A stretch of 43,175 nucleotides of DNA from Clostridia bacterium (GCA_017429695.1 JAFROK010000006.1:1-43175), one strand, 5' to 3'; positions 23,465-32,141 are shown, numbered from the stretch's first letter. The notes: generated by a model not told the origin, from the letters alone. Program-made: numbers and translations.

Positions 23465-24877
23465 TCAGGTACGGCGGGCCTTGCCGGTTTTCCGGTAATA
23501 CGCATCCTTGGCCGCATACATCCGCTCATCCGCAATACGGATCAGCTCGGAAAGGTTTTCGGAAGGGAATTCCTTGCGGGAAGCGTGGCCGTAAGAAATA
23601 GACAGGTGGTCGTTGATCGCGCCGGACCAGTTCGCCGTGATTTCATCCAGCGCGGCAGCTGCGGCTTCCGCTTCTTCGGGAGAAATGTTCAGGAGCATGG
23701 CGAACTCGTCGCCGCCGATGCGGAAAATTTTGCCGTAGGGACTGAAAACTTTGGTCAGGCAGTCCGCCGCGCCGCGAAGCAGTTCATCGCCCGCGGTATG
23801 GCCGAGGGTGTCGTTGGCAGCCTTGAGGCCGTTCAGGTCCGCAATGGCATAGTCGAAATTGTCCGGGATGCCGGATTCTTCCAGCAGGGCCTTGTCCTCC
23901 TCGAAGGCCCGGCGGTTCAGGAGCCCGGTGCCCTGATCCCGCAGGGAGGCGGTGGCCAGGGCTTTGGTCCGGGAAGCGATAATCCGGACGGCCAGCACGA
24001 GAATGATCATGCCCACCGCGCACAGGACGACATTGAACAGGATAATGCGCAGCAGCTGGCTCCGTTCATTCCGGTTGTCGGTTTGCACGACCAGGAACCA
24101 GCCCAGTTTGTCGATATATTTGGTGACGTTCGCATGGCCGGAATCGAGCCGGTCATAGACGTATTCATCGCTCTTTTTCAGGCGGAGGTTGTTGAGCGTG
24201 ATGTGCTCAATGGCGTTTTCGTCCGTATCCACCTTAATCCGCCCGTTGCTGTCCACCAGGGAAATCTGGACTCCGTATTCTTTTTCCAGCTCCAGAAACA
24301 GACTCCGGTTTACATCCATCCGCTTTCCGACGCCGCAGACGCCGAGGAACCTGCCTGAAGCGTTGGTGATCCGGGTATCGATAAAGATGGTCCAGGCATC
24401 CTGGCCGACTTCATCCCGGTCCACGTCCAGGTTGTACTGTTTTCCGCTTTCCACAAAGCGGGGATACCAGCTGTCTTCCGGATCGGTATCCGGATGGAAG
24501 CTGCTGTTCAGGCCGGCAAAGGAATAATATTTTTTTGTTGCGTCCGATACGACAAAGGCGGATTCATAATGAAGGCTGTCTTTCAGGGAGGAAAGATACT
24601 CCGCGAATTTTTTCTCCACTTCGCCTTCCTGGTAACGGGATTCATAGCTGAGCATATCCATCAGGAATTTGTCATGGGCCATGGTGAGGGAGACCGTTGT
24701 CGGCTCGGACAGTTCGCCGCTGATCGTATCATAGATGCGGGCGGCGATGGACTTGCTCAGCTCCTCCATGTTTTTCTGCGCCATCATGCGAAGCGACCAC
24801 AGGGAGGCAAAAGTGGACAGCAGAAAACTGACCAGTACAATAATGAACGCCAGGCGGGTGACTTTGGTACGGTTCAT
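23465..24877 (-). CDS. Membrane diguanylate cyclase with dCache sensor
   Basis: A 470-residue sensor enzyme. A membrane helix (about 8-30) and a second one (about 278-300) flank an extracellular domain of about 245 residues. That domain has a dCache-like layout with Trp-Tyr-x-x-Phe-Val-Glu and Gly-Val-Gly-Lys-Arg elements, so it likely binds a small ligand. The cytoplasmic GGDEF domain (about 310-465) keeps the active-site sequence Gly-Gly-Asp-Glu-Phe (388-392) and the preceding Asp-Leu-Asn-Gly-Leu-Lys motif. No RxxD inhibitory site stands five residues before it, so product inhibition is probably missing. It makes cyclic di-GMP from two GTP. It lies 25 nt after the carboxypeptidase gene in the same direction. 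Confidence 0.88.
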   Translation of the reverse strand: MNRTKVTRLAFIIVLVSFLLSTFASLWSLRMMAQKNMEELSKSIAARIYDTISGELSEPTTVSLTMAHDKFLMDMLSYESRYQEGEVEKKFAEYLSSLKDSLHYESAFVVSDATKKYYSFAGLNSSFHPDTDPEDSWYPRFVESGKQYNLDVDRDEVGQDAWTIFIDTRITNASGRFLGVCGVGKRMDVNRSLFLELEKEYGVQISLVDSNGRIKVDTDENAIEHITLNNLRLKKSDEYVYDRLDSGHANVTKYIDKLGWFLVVQTDNRNERSQLLRIILFNVVLCAVGMIILVLAVRIIASRTKALATASLRDQGTGLLNRRAFEEDKALLEESGIPDNFDYAIADLNGLKAANDTLGHTAGDELLRGAADCLTKVFSPYGKIFRIGGDEFAMLLNISPEEAEAAAAALDEITANWSGAINDHLSISYGHASRKEFPSENLSELIRIADERMYAAKDAYYRKTGKARRT

Positions 24878-24902
24878 CCGGATGCCTCCCTTGTATTATG
24901 GA

Positions 24903-26360
24903 TTATTTGACATAACGGTTGGCCGGCTTCGGGGTTTTGAACTTGCTGGTGCGACGCCTTCTCCGAAGCGCGAGAATAACCGTGATGACGGCGGCGATCA
25001 ACAAGACCGGCGAGAGCATGACGAGGGCCAGCTCAATGGAAAGGGGCGGGAACGGGTTATCGTCCGCGTAAGCCTCATTATAGATTTCCTCCAGCGTTTT
25101 GGGAACGTTCTGCCGTGATTCGACAGAACGGGAAGCGACCAGGGAATAAACGACGGGATCGCTGAAAGCCGGATAGTAGGTCATGGTGGCGACCTGTTCC
25201 CCGACCTCGATCGGGGCGGTCAGTTCCCGGGTGTAGTCGATCAGCAGCGTATCGGTCATTTTCCGGGCCATCCGCTTTACTTCCGCGTTGGTGGCCACAA
25301 TCTTCGGTTCCTTCCCGCCGGATACCGGACCTTTGCAGACGAGCAGCAGGTTGCCGCTGTCCGGGTCCGAGGTGGAATAGTTGCTGGTGACGACGGTGAG
25401 CGGGTTCATATTGTACAGCTCAAGCGGAGTTACACTCGTGTACTGGCTGAAGCCGTAGTTCATCAGCTTGATTGTGTCAGCCCAGCGGGCCCGGTTGCCG
25501 GTGAACATCAGGACTGAGATCAGTTCGACGCCATCCTTTTCGGCGGAACCGACAAAGCAGTAGCCGGCGGTGGAATGGGAACCGCCCTTGATACCATTGG
25601 CATATTCATAATAATACTTATGCGGGTTTTCTTCCGTTCCGGGAGTCAGGATATCGTTGATCCTGTTCTGCATGGTATAGGCGCGCCGCTTGTTGGTGCG
25701 GGCCACGTGGTATTCCGTGGCAGACACAATTTCGCGGAAGGTTTCGTTTTTCATGGCCTCCCGGGCGATGATCGCAAGATCCCGGGCGGTAGAATAATGA
25801 TAATCGTCGTGCAGTCCGTGGGGATTGGCAAAGTGGGTATTCTCACAGCCCAGCATGGCGGCGGTGCGGTTCATCAGGTCCACAAAAGCCGGCACGGAAC
25901 CGGACACCGTTTCCGCGATGACGTTGGCGCCGTCGTTGCCGGAACGCAGGATGGTACCGTAAAGCACGTCGATCAGCGGAATTTCCTCACCGGCCTGAAG
26001 CCCCATGGTGGAGGAATCATCCGGCAGCATGACGGCATAATCGGAAACGGTGACGACCTGGTTCAGGTCCGGAACGTTTTCGATAGCCAGGAGCACCGTC
26101 AGGATTTTGGTTGTGGAAGCGGGATAACGTATGGTGTCCGGATCCTTTTCAAAAATCACTTCGCCGGTTTCGGCGGAAATCAGGATGGCGGACAGGGCGT
26201 AGAGCTGGTCGGGATCCAGGTTTTCCGGATGCTCCTCGTCATATTTCTGCGCGTTGGGGGATAAGGTGGGTTCCGGGATGGTAACGGATTCCGCAAAAGC
26301 GGAAAGGGGCGCAAGGAACAGAAAAAGGAGCACGAAGAACAGGGAGAAGGATTTTCTCAC
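24903..26360 (-). CDS. D-alanyl-D-alanine carboxypeptidase (DacF-like), variant third motif
   Basis: A 485-residue penicillin-binding protein of peptidase family S11. It has a signal peptide (about 1-24), a catalytic domain with Ser82-Thr-Thr-Lys85 and Ser141-Gly-Asn143, a C-terminal beta domain, and a final membrane helix (about 435-460) followed by an Arg-rich cytoplasmic tail. The third motif, normally Lys-Thr-Gly, reads Lys259-Gly-Gly here, in an otherwise conserved context (Asn-Gly-Ile before it, Ala-Gly-Tyr-Cys after it). The enzyme trims the terminal D-alanine of peptidoglycan stem peptides. A true membrane helix as C-terminal anchor, instead of the usual amphipathic one, is notable. 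It lies 52 nt after uppP. Confidence 0.88.
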   Translation of the reverse strand: MRKSFSLFFVLLFLFLAPLSAFAESVTIPEPTLSPNAQKYDEEHPENLDPDQLYALSAILISAETGEVIFEKDPDTIRYPASTTKILTVLLAIENVPDLNQVVTVSDYAVMLPDDSSTMGLQAGEEIPLIDVLYGTILRSGNDGANVIAETVSGSVPAFVDLMNRTAAMLGCENTHFANPHGLHDDYHYSTARDLAIIAREAMKNETFREIVSATEYHVARTNKRRAYTMQNRINDILTPGTEENPHKYYYEYANGIKGGSHSTAGYCFVGSAEKDGVELISVLMFTGNRARWADTIKLMNYGFSQYTSVTPLELYNMNPLTVVTSNYSTSDPDSGNLLLVCKGPVSGGKEPKIVATNAEVKRMARKMTDTLLIDYTRELTAPIEVGEQVATMTYYPAFSDPVVYSLVASRSVESRQNVPKTLEEIYNEAYADDNPFPPLSIELALVMLSPVLLIAAVITVILALRRRRRTSKFKTPKPANRYVK

Positions 26361-26412
26361 CGGCGTCAGCTCCTTTCCTTATGATGTATTTGCGCGCGGA
26401 GGAGATTATGTG

Positions 26413-27474
26413 TCAGCCGAAGTCCTGGGGTTCCGGTTCCGGAATGGGAATAGGCTGGGGCGCGGTATCCTGCGGGGCAATGTCCTCCGGCTGGTTCGTC
26501 TGTTGTGGCGTGCTGAGCACAACAACGTCTTCCGGCTGGCTTTCCGTCTGACCGGATTCCGTGTCCGCCTGCTGGTCCTGCACCTGGACCGCTTGCTTCT
26601 GCTCCGCGGGGGAAGATGGAATCTCAAAGGCGGGAAGGCGCGGAGAACCGGCCAGCTGCAGCAGCAGGACCGCAATGCCGATGACGGCAACATACAGGGA
26701 GAACCAGCATAGGGAAATTTTGCCGATGATTTTCAGCATGAAGCGGATGGCAAAGAAACCGGTGACCGCCGCCACCGCTACGCCGATCAGGGAAGGGAAA
26801 AGCTCCATATTTTTGAAATAGCCTTCTTTAATGGCATCCCTGCCTTCCATGAGCAGAGAGCCCAGGATGGCCGGTGCGCTCATCAGGAAGGAGAAGCGGG
26901 CCGCGCGGGTTTTGTTAAGACCGGAGGAAACGCCGCCGAGGATCGTGGAACCGCTGCGGGAGACGCCGGGGATCATGCCGATGCCCTGGAAGCAGCCCAT
27001 GACAATGGCTGGAATATACCGGACGGGCTTTGAGGAGGGCTTTTTCTGCTGTCGGATCGCGAGACGGTCGCAGATCAGCAGGAACAGGGCAGTGACCAGG
27101 AAGGAAGCGCCGAGGAACCAACCGCTGTCAAAGATCTCAAATCCTTTGAGGACGCCATCGGGGCCGTTGATGACAATCAGCTTTTTAGCCAGCAGGTAGA
27201 TGGCCAGCGTCGGCAGGGAAGCGACGATGAGCAGCAGGAGGGTTTTGTTCCGGACGGGATGGAGGATCATATCGATCCAGTCTTTCCAGAAAACGATCAG
27301 GACCGGAATCAGCGTGCCGACATGCAGCAGGATGCTCAGCATTTTCATCGCGGCGCCGTTTGCGTCGATATCCATCAGTTTTTGTGCCAGCAGCAGATGA
27401 CCGCTGGAAGAAATGGGCAGGAACTCGCCGATTCCCTGAATCAGGCCGAGCACAGCGCCTTGCAGAATGGTCAT
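26413..27474 (-). CDS. uppP: Undecaprenyl-diphosphate phosphatase with long C-terminal tail
   Basis: A 353-residue polytopic membrane enzyme of the BacA/UppP family that recycles undecaprenyl diphosphate, the lipid carrier of cell-wall precursors. Motif one is Gly16-Glu17-Phe-Leu-Pro-Ile-Ser-Ser-Ser-Gly-His26; motif two is Pro169-Gly-Val-Ser-Arg173-Ser-Gly. The family usually ends near residue 270-280, but here a tail of about 75 residues follows the last helix (277-353), rich in Gln, Pro, Glu, Asp and Thr. It is likely disordered. The start ATG 27474 is supported by GGAGG 9 nt upstream; a longer frame adds ten residues without a site. It is the first gene of uppP-carboxypeptidase-cyclase. 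Confidence 0.92.
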   Translation of the reverse strand: MTILQGAVLGLIQGIGEFLPISSSGHLLLAQKLMDIDANGAAMKMLSILLHVGTLIPVLIVFWKDWIDMILHPVRNKTLLLLIVASLPTLAIYLLAKKLIVINGPDGVLKGFEIFDSGWFLGASFLVTALFLLICDRLAIRQQKKPSSKPVRYIPAIVMGCFQGIGMIPGVSRSGSTILGGVSSGLNKTRAARFSFLMSAPAILGSLLMEGRDAIKEGYFKNMELFPSLIGVAVAAVTGFFAIRFMLKIIGKISLCWFSLYVAVIGIAVLLLQLAGSPRLPAFEIPSSPAEQKQAVQVQDQQADTESGQTESQPEDVVVLSTPQQTNQPEDIAPQDTAPQPIPIPEPEPQDFG

Positions 27475-27582
27475 CAGAAACCGCCTCCATGAATTCCATA
27501 TCATTCCTATATTACCACAAACGGGCGGATTTGGAAAGTTTTCCGAACCGAAAAGGGTTCTGTTCCGGAATGTTTGCGAAGC

Positions 27583-27611
27583 TTGACGGGATGGGTATGC
27601 AATACTATAAT
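27583..27611 (+). promoter_or_regulatory. Strong sigma-A promoter of ychF
   Basis: TTGACG (27583-27588), 17-bp spacer, TATAAT (27606-27611), 55 bp before the ychF start codon. This gap also holds the reverse-strand uppP upstream region. Confidence 0.85.
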
Positions 27612-27665
27612 AAATTGTTTAAATATTGATTTTCCGCAGGATCGGAAGGAGCGCTGTTTTAAAAG

Positions 27666-28763
27666 ATGAAACTCGGAGTTGTGGGATTGCCCAATGTCGG
27701 AAAAAGCACCCTGTTTAACGCGATTACCAATGCCGGGGCCCAGGCGGAAAACTATCCGTTCTGCACCATTGAGCCGAATACCGGCGTGGTGATGGTGCCG
27801 GACGCCCGGCTGAACGTACTGGCGGATATGTATCACCCGAAAAAGGTGACGCCGACAACGATTGAATTTGTGGATATCGCCGGCCTGGTGAAGGGCGCGA
27901 GCCGGGGCGAAGGCCTGGGCAACAAGTTCCTGAGCCATATCCGGGAGGTGGACGCCATCGTCCACGTCGTACGCTGTTTTGAAAATGAAAACATCATCCA
28001 TGTGGACGGATCTGTGAATCCGGCCCGGGATATCGAGACGATCAACCTGGAGCTGATCTTTGCCGATATGGACACGGTGCAGCGCCGGAAGGACAAGGCG
28101 GAAAAGAGCTTCCGCGGCGGCGACAAGAAGAGCGGCGCCGAGGCGGAACTGGCAGAAAAGCTGTACGCGCACCTGGAGAGCGGAAAACCGGCGCGCACCT
28201 ATCCCGCCGATGAGGAAGAACAGGAAATCATGAACGGCTGGTTCCTGCTGACGACGAAGCCGGTGATCTATGCCGCGAACATCGCGGAAGACGATATCGG
28301 CAAGCCGGAAAGCGAAATCCAGTACCTGCCCGAGGTTGAAAAGATCGCCAGGGAAGAAAACGCTGAAATCATTGTGATTTCCGCAGCCATTGAAGAAGAA
28401 ATCGCCCAGATGAACCCGGAGGAGAAAGCGGAGTTCCTGGAGGACCTGGGCATCGGTGAAAGCGGGCTGGACCGGCTGATTACCGCATGCTACCGCCTGC
28501 TGGGGCTGATCAGCTTCCTGACGGTGGGTGAGGACGAGTGCCGCGCCTGGACGATCACCCGGGGCACGAAGGCGCCCCAGGCCGCCGGCAAGATCCATAC
28601 CGATTTCGAAAAAGGCTTTATCCGGGCGGAGGTCGTTCCCTACGATACCCTGGTGGAAAACGGCAGTATGGCCGCCTGCAAGGAAAAGGGCCTGGTCCGA
28701 AGCGAAGGCAAGGACTATGTGATGAAGGACGGCGACGTGACGCTGTTCCGGTTTAATGTGTGA
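27666..28763 (+). CDS. ychF: Obg-family ATPase YchF (OLA1)
   Basis: A 365-residue cytoplasmic P-loop protein. The G1 motif Gly-Leu-Pro-Asn-Val-Gly-Lys-Ser-Thr (7-15) is followed by the switch region Asn-Tyr-Pro-Phe-Cys-Thr-Ile-Glu-Pro-Asn and by G3 Asp-Ile-Ala-Gly-Leu. The G4 position reads Tyr-Ala-Ala-Asn, not Asn-Lys-x-Asp, which explains the family's ATP rather than GTP preference. The coiled-coil insert (about 130-180) and the C-terminal TGS domain with Arg-Ala-Trp-Thr-Ile and His-Thr-Asp-Phe-Glu-Lys-Gly-Phe-Ile-Arg-Ala are intact. The protein binds ribosomes and responds to redox and stress signals. AAGGAG stands unusually far (15 nt) from the ATG. Confidence 0.95.
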   Translation: MKLGVVGLPNVGKSTLFNAITNAGAQAENYPFCTIEPNTGVVMVPDARLNVLADMYHPKKVTPTTIEFVDIAGLVKGASRGEGLGNKFLSHIREVDAIVHVVRCFENENIIHVDGSVNPARDIETINLELIFADMDTVQRRKDKAEKSFRGGDKKSGAEAELAEKLYAHLESGKPARTYPADEEEQEIMNGWFLLTTKPVIYAANIAEDDIGKPESEIQYLPEVEKIAREENAEIIVISAAIEEEIAQMNPEEKAEFLEDLGIGESGLDRLITACYRLLGLISFLTVGEDECRAWTITRGTKAPQAAGKIHTDFEKGFIRAEVVPYDTLVENGSMAACKEKGLVRSEGKDYVMKDGDVTLFRFNV

Positions 28764-28768
28764 CGGAG

Positions 28769-28792
28769 ATTCTTCGCTGCGCTCAGAATGAC
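28769..28792 (+). repeat. Dispersed intergenic repeat, copy 4
   Basis: ATTCTTCGCTGCGCTCAGAA plus TGAC, the best-conserved copy, 6 nt after the ychF stop codon. A degraded extension (GGCGCTTAGGATAACA) follows at about 28800. Confidence 0.75.
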
Positions 28793-28833
28793 ACAGCTGG
28801 CGCTTAGGATAACATAGAGAGGGGACTCGCGAA

Positions 28834-29844
28834 ATGTCGCGGATGCAATATTTCTGGCACCGGCTGGTGCGGATGGACTGGAAAGCCATGTGGAAGACCA
28901 CGGGCATTCTGAAAAAGAGAAGCGGAAAAGGCCGCCTGTGGCTGATGTGCGATATGCTGAAATGCGCCACGAAGTACAACGCCGGCTATATCGACTACAA
29001 AATCGCCCAGATGTACAAGCTGAACGACGAGCAGCGGAAGACGGTGATCACCCGGGGCATCTCAAACGAGATCGTCCGCCGGATGAATCCGAAGGAGTAC
29101 TGGCACTTTTTCGACGACAAGGCCCAGTTCAACGAGCTGTTCAAGGAATGGATTCCGCGGAAGTGGCTGCTGATCGGCGACGATACGGATCCGGAAGCGC
29201 TGTTTGCCCTGTGCCGGAACAACACGCAGCTGATCGGCAAGCCGCTGGAAGGATCCAGCGGCCAGGGTATCCAGAAGTATACAGTGGATGACTGGAAGGA
29301 CGGCCCCGAGGTGTTTCTGAAAAAGCTGAAGGACGACGGCATCGGCATCCTGGAAGAAATTGTGATCCAGCATCCGAAGATGGCGAGCCTGTGCCCGACT
29401 TCCGTGAACACCTGCCGGATTGCCACCCTGATGGGCGACAAACAGCAGGGGATTGTTTACGCCTTCCTGCGCATCGGCAACGGCAAGGTGATGGACAATG
29501 TGGACTGCGGCGGCATGGCAGCACGGATTGACCTGGATTCCGGCAAGTTGCTGACCGTCGGGGCTGACAAGCAGGGCAATACGTTTATCAAGCATCCGAT
29601 GACGAACACCAGCATCATCGGGTTCGCCATCCCGTTCTGGGAAGAAGCAAAGGCCATGTGCCTGAAGGCAGCGGAAAAGGTGCCGGAGATGCGCTTCATT
29701 GCCTGGGACGTGGCGATCACGGAAAACGGACCGACCTTTATCGAAGGGAACAGTTTCCCGTCCCACGCGATTCCCCAATTCGCGGCCCACTATCCGGACG
29801 GGATCGGTATTCTGCCGGAATTCCGGAAGTTTATCGATATCTGA
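28834..29844 (+). CDS. Sugar-transfer-associated ATP-grasp protein
   Basis: A 336-residue soluble protein matching the ATP-grasp family PF14397 (sugar-transfer associated). Seen in order: a basic helical N-terminus; a Phe-Asp-Asp-Lys-x-x-Phe-Asn-Glu-Leu segment near 90; Ile-Gly-Lys-Pro-Leu-Glu-Gly-Ser-Ser-Gly-Gln-Gly (about 133), the glycine-rich ATP-clamping loop; Glu-Glu-Ile-Val-Ile-Gln-His (about 170); Val-Asn-Thr-Cys-Arg; and a final Phe-Ile-Glu-Gly-Asn-Ser that holds the metal-binding Glu and Asn. ATP-grasp enzymes join a carboxylate to an amine or thiol through an acyl-phosphate; members of this group stand near polysaccharide and glycosyltransfer genes. Substrate is unknown. The ATG has AGAGAGGGG upstream. 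Its stop codon lies in a tandem repeat. Confidence 0.85.
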   Translation: MSRMQYFWHRLVRMDWKAMWKTTGILKKRSGKGRLWLMCDMLKCATKYNAGYIDYKIAQMYKLNDEQRKTVITRGISNEIVRRMNPKEYWHFFDDKAQFNELFKEWIPRKWLLIGDDTDPEALFALCRNNTQLIGKPLEGSSGQGIQKYTVDDWKDGPEVFLKKLKDDGIGILEEIVIQHPKMASLCPTSVNTCRIATLMGDKQQGIVYAFLRIGNGKVMDNVDCGGMAARIDLDSGKLLTVGADKQGNTFIKHPMTNTSIIGFAIPFWEEAKAMCLKAAEKVPEMRFIAWDVAITENGPTFIEGNSFPSHAIPQFAAHYPDGIGILPEFRKFIDI

Positions 29845-29907
29845 TTGTTTCCATCTGATTGCTTCCATCTGATTGTTACCATCTGATTGTTACCATCTGA
29901 TTGTTTC
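29838..29907 (+). repeat. Tandem repeat, five copies of 14 bp
   Basis: Five uninterrupted 14-bp units (consensus CATCTGATTGTTWC) start inside the last codons of the ATP-grasp gene and fill the gap before the HD-GYP gene. The first unit carries the gene's TGA stop. Since 14 is not a multiple of 3, the TGA in each unit falls in all three frames. Confidence 0.92.
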
Positions 29908-29945
29908 CCGGTGACCGGACGAACCTGCGCGAAGGAGTATTCACG

Positions 29946-32141
29946 ATGAAACAGTTTCTTGACGGCAGAACCAAAGGTGAAAACCGGAAACACATGCTTA
30001 TCCTGTGCGTCGCATGCCTGGCACTCAATTTCGGGCTTTCGCGGCTGGCGCTGCTGCTGCACCTGCCGCTTTACCTGGACAATATCGGCAGCGCCCTGGC
30101 GGCTGCCCTGGGCGGCATTATTCCCGGCATCCTGGTCGGATTCCTGACAAACCTGATCAACGGCCTGATCGACCTGGAAACGGTTTATTACGGATCACTG
30201 ACGGTACTGATTGCCATCTGCTCCGCCCTGTATGCCAACCGGGGATACTATGATAAGCCGAAAAAATGGCCGGTTATCATTATCACCTTCGCACTGATCG
30301 GCGGCGGACTGGGATCCCTGCTGACGCGGGTACTGTATAATTTTGAATTTGCTTCTGTAGTCCAATCCGAAGGACTGGCCTATTTCATGCGGGACCAGAT
30401 CGGTATGGGCGAAAAATGGGCCCAGTTCTCAGCAGATTTCCTGGTGGACCTGCTGGACAAGACCATTACCGTGGTGGCTGTGGGACTGATCCTGCGCTAT
30501 ATGCCGGAACAGCTGAAAGCCCGCTTCTTCTACAGCGGATGGCGGCAAACGCCGTTGTCCGGTAAATTGCCGTCAAAGGAAAAACGCAGGATTAACCGCC
30601 GCTCCCTCCGGGTGAAGGTGGTGGTCGTGGTCGCGCTGGCTACCCTGATTACCGGTGTGGCTGTTACGACAATCAGCTTCCTGCATTTCCGGACTGCGGC
30701 CATTGACTCACAGAAGAAACTGGCGGAAGGCACCGTCAAGGTTGTTGCCGGTTCTTTTGACATCCAGGATGTGCCGGGGTATCTGATGGAAGGCGACGCC
30801 GGACAGAGATACCGGGATAAGCACGGATATGAATCCGCCAAAGCCGTCATGAAGAGCCTGATGGACAGCTCGGAATATATCGAATACTGCTATGTATACA
30901 AAATCGATAAAGAGGGCTGCATGGTCGTATTTGATCCGGACCGGGAAGATGACGCCATCGGCACCATTGATGATTTTGACGAGGACTTCGGGAAATACCT
31001 GCCCAGCATCCTGCAGGGCAAACATATTCCTTCCGTGGAAAACAGATGGTATGACGAGAGTGAAGACCGGGAAAAATGGCTGCTGACATTCTATGAGCCG
31101 GTGGTGGAAGGACAGAATGTCTATGCCGGCGTGGACGTGAGCCTGGATCATATCGAGAGCGAAGGACAGCAGTTCCTGGCCCGGGTGGTGACCCTTTTCT
31201 TCGGATTCTTTGTGATCATCCTGGCGGTGACCATCTGGCTGGCGGAATACAACGTGATCCTGCCGATCAACAGCATGGCGGCGGAAGCCAACCGGTCCTC
31301 CTATGAAACCGAAGAATCCCGGATGCAGGCCATTGAGAATATTGAAAAGCTGGATATCCAGACGCAGGACGAAATTGAAAACCTGTATACTGCCATGATC
31401 CGCACCACAAAGGACATGGCGCATACGACGGATTCCATGGCAAAGGCCATTGCCCAGACCCAGAAGCAGAGCGCCCTGATCGGAAAAATGCAAAACGGCC
31501 TGATCCTGGTGCTGGCGGACATGGTGGAAAGCCGGGACCAGAACACCGGCGAGCATGTGCGCAAAACCGCGGCGTATACCGGCGTGATTATGCGGCAGCT
31601 GAAAAAGGACCATATCTATGAGGACCAGCTGACGGACGAATACATCCAGGACGTGATGAACTCCGCCCCGCTTCATGACGTCGGCAAGATCCAGGTGCCG
31701 GACAGCATCCTGAACAAACCGGGCAAGCTGACGGACGAGGAATTCGCCATCATGAAGACCCATACTTCCGCCGGCGCGGATATTATCACCAGTGCGATGG
31801 ACATGGTATCCGAAGGCGGCTCCACCTATCTGAAGGAAGCCCGGAACCTGGCGAAATACCACCATGAGAAATGGAACGGTATGGGTTATCCGGAAGGCCT
31901 GAAGGGCGAGGCGATTCCGCTGAGCGCCCGGATCATGGCGGTGGCCGACGTGTTCGACGCGCTGGTCAGCAAGCGCAGCTACAAGGATGGGTTCCCGTTT
32001 GAAAAGGCTATGGATATAATAAAAGAAGGAATCGGAAACCATTTCGATCCGAATGTGGCCGGCGCATTTATCGAAGCCTCGGATGAGGTGCGGGATATCA
32101 TGGAATCCCAGATGATGGGCCGGGAAAGCATTAGTGGTTAG
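29946..32141 (+). CDS. HD-GYP phosphodiesterase fused to an ECF-S-like membrane module
   Basis: A 731-residue membrane protein. Residues 1-185 form about six helices with a Leu-Tyr-Leu-Asp-Asn-Ile-Gly-Ser motif and a Gly-x-x-x-Gly-Phe-Leu-Thr-Asn-Leu-Ile stretch, resembling the substrate-binding S components of ECF vitamin transporters. Helix 7 (about 220-242) leads to an extracellular sensor domain (about 243-415), then helix 8 (about 420-445), a HAMP-like linker and the HD-GYP domain (about 515-715). The catalytic His577-Asp578 in Leu-His-Asp-Val-Gly-Lys, the His-His-Glu-Lys-Trp-Asn-Gly-x-Gly647-Tyr-Pro motif and Ala-Arg-Ile-Met-Ala-Val-Ala-Asp are all present. It should hydrolyse cyclic di-GMP. 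ATG 29946 has AAGGAG. The stop TAG is inside a second tandem array. Confidence 0.87.
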   Translation: MKQFLDGRTKGENRKHMLILCVACLALNFGLSRLALLLHLPLYLDNIGSALAAALGGIIPGILVGFLTNLINGLIDLETVYYGSLTVLIAICSALYANRGYYDKPKKWPVIIITFALIGGGLGSLLTRVLYNFEFASVVQSEGLAYFMRDQIGMGEKWAQFSADFLVDLLDKTITVVAVGLILRYMPEQLKARFFYSGWRQTPLSGKLPSKEKRRINRRSLRVKVVVVVALATLITGVAVTTISFLHFRTAAIDSQKKLAEGTVKVVAGSFDIQDVPGYLMEGDAGQRYRDKHGYESAKAVMKSLMDSSEYIEYCYVYKIDKEGCMVVFDPDREDDAIGTIDDFDEDFGKYLPSILQGKHIPSVENRWYDESEDREKWLLTFYEPVVEGQNVYAGVDVSLDHIESEGQQFLARVVTLFFGFFVIILAVTIWLAEYNVILPINSMAAEANRSSYETEESRMQAIENIEKLDIQTQDEIENLYTAMIRTTKDMAHTTDSMAKAIAQTQKQSALIGKMQNGLILVLADMVESRDQNTGEHVRKTAAYTGVIMRQLKKDHIYEDQLTDEYIQDVMNSAPLHDVGKIQVPDSILNKPGKLTDEEFAIMKTHTSAGADIITSAMDMVSEGGSTYLKEARNLAKYHHEKWNGMGYPEGLKGEAIPLSARIMAVADVFDALVSKRSYKDGFPFEKAMDIIKEGIGNHFDPNVAGAFIEASDEVRDIMESQMMGRESISG

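Noticed and set aside
21711-23498. Forward frame of 595 codons over the FGGY kinase
   Set aside because: The reverse strand encodes a full FGGY kinase with a ribosome site; the forward translation is Gly/His/Asp-rich shadow sequence.
27507-28979. Reverse frame of 490 codons across ychF
   Set aside because: It covers the ychF promoter, gene and downstream repeat, and shows no protein features.
29838-29907. CRISPR-like appearance of the tandem units
   Set aside because: The units are 14 bp, directly joined, with no spacers and no cas genes.
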